Shown here one piece after another: positions 5,419 through 6,274 of a stretch of DNA of 6,274 bases. The stretch comes from Lishizhenia sp. (GTDB taxonomy: Bacteria; Bacteroidota; Bacteroidia; Flavobacteriales_D; Crocinitomicaceae), in NCBI GenBank assembly GCA_007117055.1, contig SKHH01000054.1, positions 1 through 6,274 on the forward strand. Direction: 5' to 3'. The position numbers and the translations under genes are program-made. A model generated the notes under the pieces. It saw nothing but the letters and a program-made list of their open reading frames with translations. It had not been told where the DNA came from and did no database searches. Each line of letters begins with the position of its first letter. Positions within the stretch are counted from its first letter, which is position 1.

Positions 5419-6274
5419 CTAAGTTGCTTTGAAAGGAAAAGTACACACAAACTCCGCTCCTTCCTTGTAGTTTTTGTTTAATTCTATTTCTCCCCCTAAA
5501 CGGTTTATTGCTTTTTTGACACTGTATAAACCTATTCCTGTTGAGCGCTCATTATTTGTGGGAATCGCACTTAACTTAGTAAACATTTTATACATATTTC
5601 TAATATCACTTTCCGAGAAACCAGGACCTTGATCACGGACAATAAATCTCCATACCTCACCACTTTTAGAAAGCTCAATAAAAATCTTTGTTTGATTGGG
5701 GGAAAACTTAATGGCGTTAGAAATTAAGTTTCCAAAAACAGAATATAATAGTCCTCCATCTGAAAGTGTCTGTATTTTATCAACAGATAACTCTAATTCA
5801 ATGTTTTTATAACTTGCATCGAATTGAAAGCCTTTTAGTACAGCGTTTAAAATAGTATCCACCTGTACCTCTTTGAACCTTTTTGAATCTATTTTTCCTT
5901 CTTCATTATAGGCATTCAATAAACTACCGATTAATAAATCCAATTGATGAGAGGATGAGTTAAGCATATTCAAAAACAATTTCCTTTCGTCTTTAGAGTT
6001 TTCTTCTTCTAACAAATGACTAAATCCCTGAATCGAAGACAAGGGGTTCTTTAAGTCATGAATAATTGTCTTAACAAGTGCGTCCCTTTCTTGTATTAAG
6101 TTTTGTAACGAACTGTTTTTAAGAGCAATTGTTTTATTTTGACGCTTTACAGTTGAATGAGCCTCTTTGATTTTTTTTCTTGAGTAAATCAAAGTAGTTA
6201 GTGCGGATGTAGAAATTAATAATAGTAGTATCAATGCTATTACTAAAAGATTCTTTTGCTCATTGTTTTTTTGC
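5419..6274 (-). CDS. Sensor histidine kinase, C-terminal part (N-terminus beyond right edge)
   Basis: Autophosphorylating transmitter of a two-component system. The frame is open to the window edge, giving 284 visible residues ending in TAG at 5419. Numbering from the edge, a short polar lead (QKNNEQKN) runs into one transmembrane helix (about residues 9-29), then RKK and a helical linker (about 33-62), the H-box HDLKNP with phospho-acceptor H72, and a full HATPase domain: N-box GNLISNAIKFSPN, G1 RDQGPGF, F-box MYKMF, and G2 STGIGLYSVKKAI. No receiver or output domain follows. A TTG at 6234 could be scored as a start, but it falls inside the membrane helix and no in-frame ATG occurs before residues far downstream, so the real start must lie upstream outside the window. 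The polar stretch before a single helix next to the dimerisation domain resembles the TPR-containing sensor kinases common in Bacteroidota, but no TPR is visible here. No response regulator gene is adjacent on the downstream side. Confidence 0.93.
   Translation of the reverse strand, partial: QKNNEQKNLLVIALILLLLISTSALTTLIYSRKKIKEAHSTVKRQNKTIALKNSSLQNLIQERDALVKTIIHDLKNPLSSIQGFSHLLEEENSKDERKLFLNMLNSSSHQLDLLIGSLLNAYNEEGKIDSKRFKEVQVDTILNAVLKGFQFDASYKNIELELSVDKIQTLSDGGLLYSVFGNLISNAIKFSPNQTKIFIELSKSGEVWRFIVRDQGPGFSESDIRNMYKMFTKLSAIPTNNERSTGIGLYSVKKAINRLGGEIELNKNYKEGAEFVCTFPFKAT

Noticed and set aside
1..6274. Search for CRISPR repeats, tRNA or rRNA genes, transposases, integrase sites or toxin-antitoxin pairs
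   Set aside because: No regularly spaced repeats, cloverleaf-like intergenic segments or mobile-element genes were seen. The intergenic gaps are short, and the genes look like ordinary chromosomal content.

Overview
The window looks like a piece of a Bacteroidota chromosome, most likely from a flavobacteria-like lineage. The reasons are the AT-rich sequence, the five-helix single-subunit SdhC followed by SdhA, two secreted proteins with GLPGLI/DUF4412-type motifs (families concentrated in this phylum), a lipoprotein with charged residues right after the lipobox cysteine, start codons without strong Shine-Dalgarno sequences, and promoter elements of the TAnnTTTG type. Species cannot be read from the sequence.

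All six genes lie on the minus strand, so transcription runs from the right edge to the left edge. In that order they are: the C-terminal part of a membrane-anchored sensor histidine kinase (6274-5419, open at the right edge); a secreted lipoprotein lipase/esterase with an alpha/beta-hydrolase domain and a C-terminal beta-rich domain (5288-3987); two tandem paralogous secreted proteins of 223 residues each (3873-3202 and 3137-2466); and the start of a succinate dehydrogenase operon, sdhC (2282-1617) followed after 9 bases by sdhA (1607 to the left edge, open). sdhB is expected just outside the left edge.

The likely transcription units are: (a) the kinase; (b) the lipase, with a perfect 17-base dyad just upstream of its start; (c) the two paralogues as a bicistronic unit, with a TATCTTTG promoter element in front (3908-3901) and a strong intrinsic terminator behind (2443-2418); (d) sdhCA(B), with a TAATTTTG element 33 bases upstream of sdhC (2322-2315). 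No intergenic gap exceeds about 185 bases. No tRNA, rRNA, CRISPR array, insertion sequence or transposase was seen.

Most of this is ordinary core and envelope gene content. The parts that deserve a second look are the tandem GLPGLI-like pair, with a methionine-dense and acidic segment in one copy; the lipase architecture with an EF-hand-like loop in its accessory domain; the dyad at the lipase promoter; and the kinase, whose real start lies outside the window. I found no convincing evidence of a wholly new multi-gene system.
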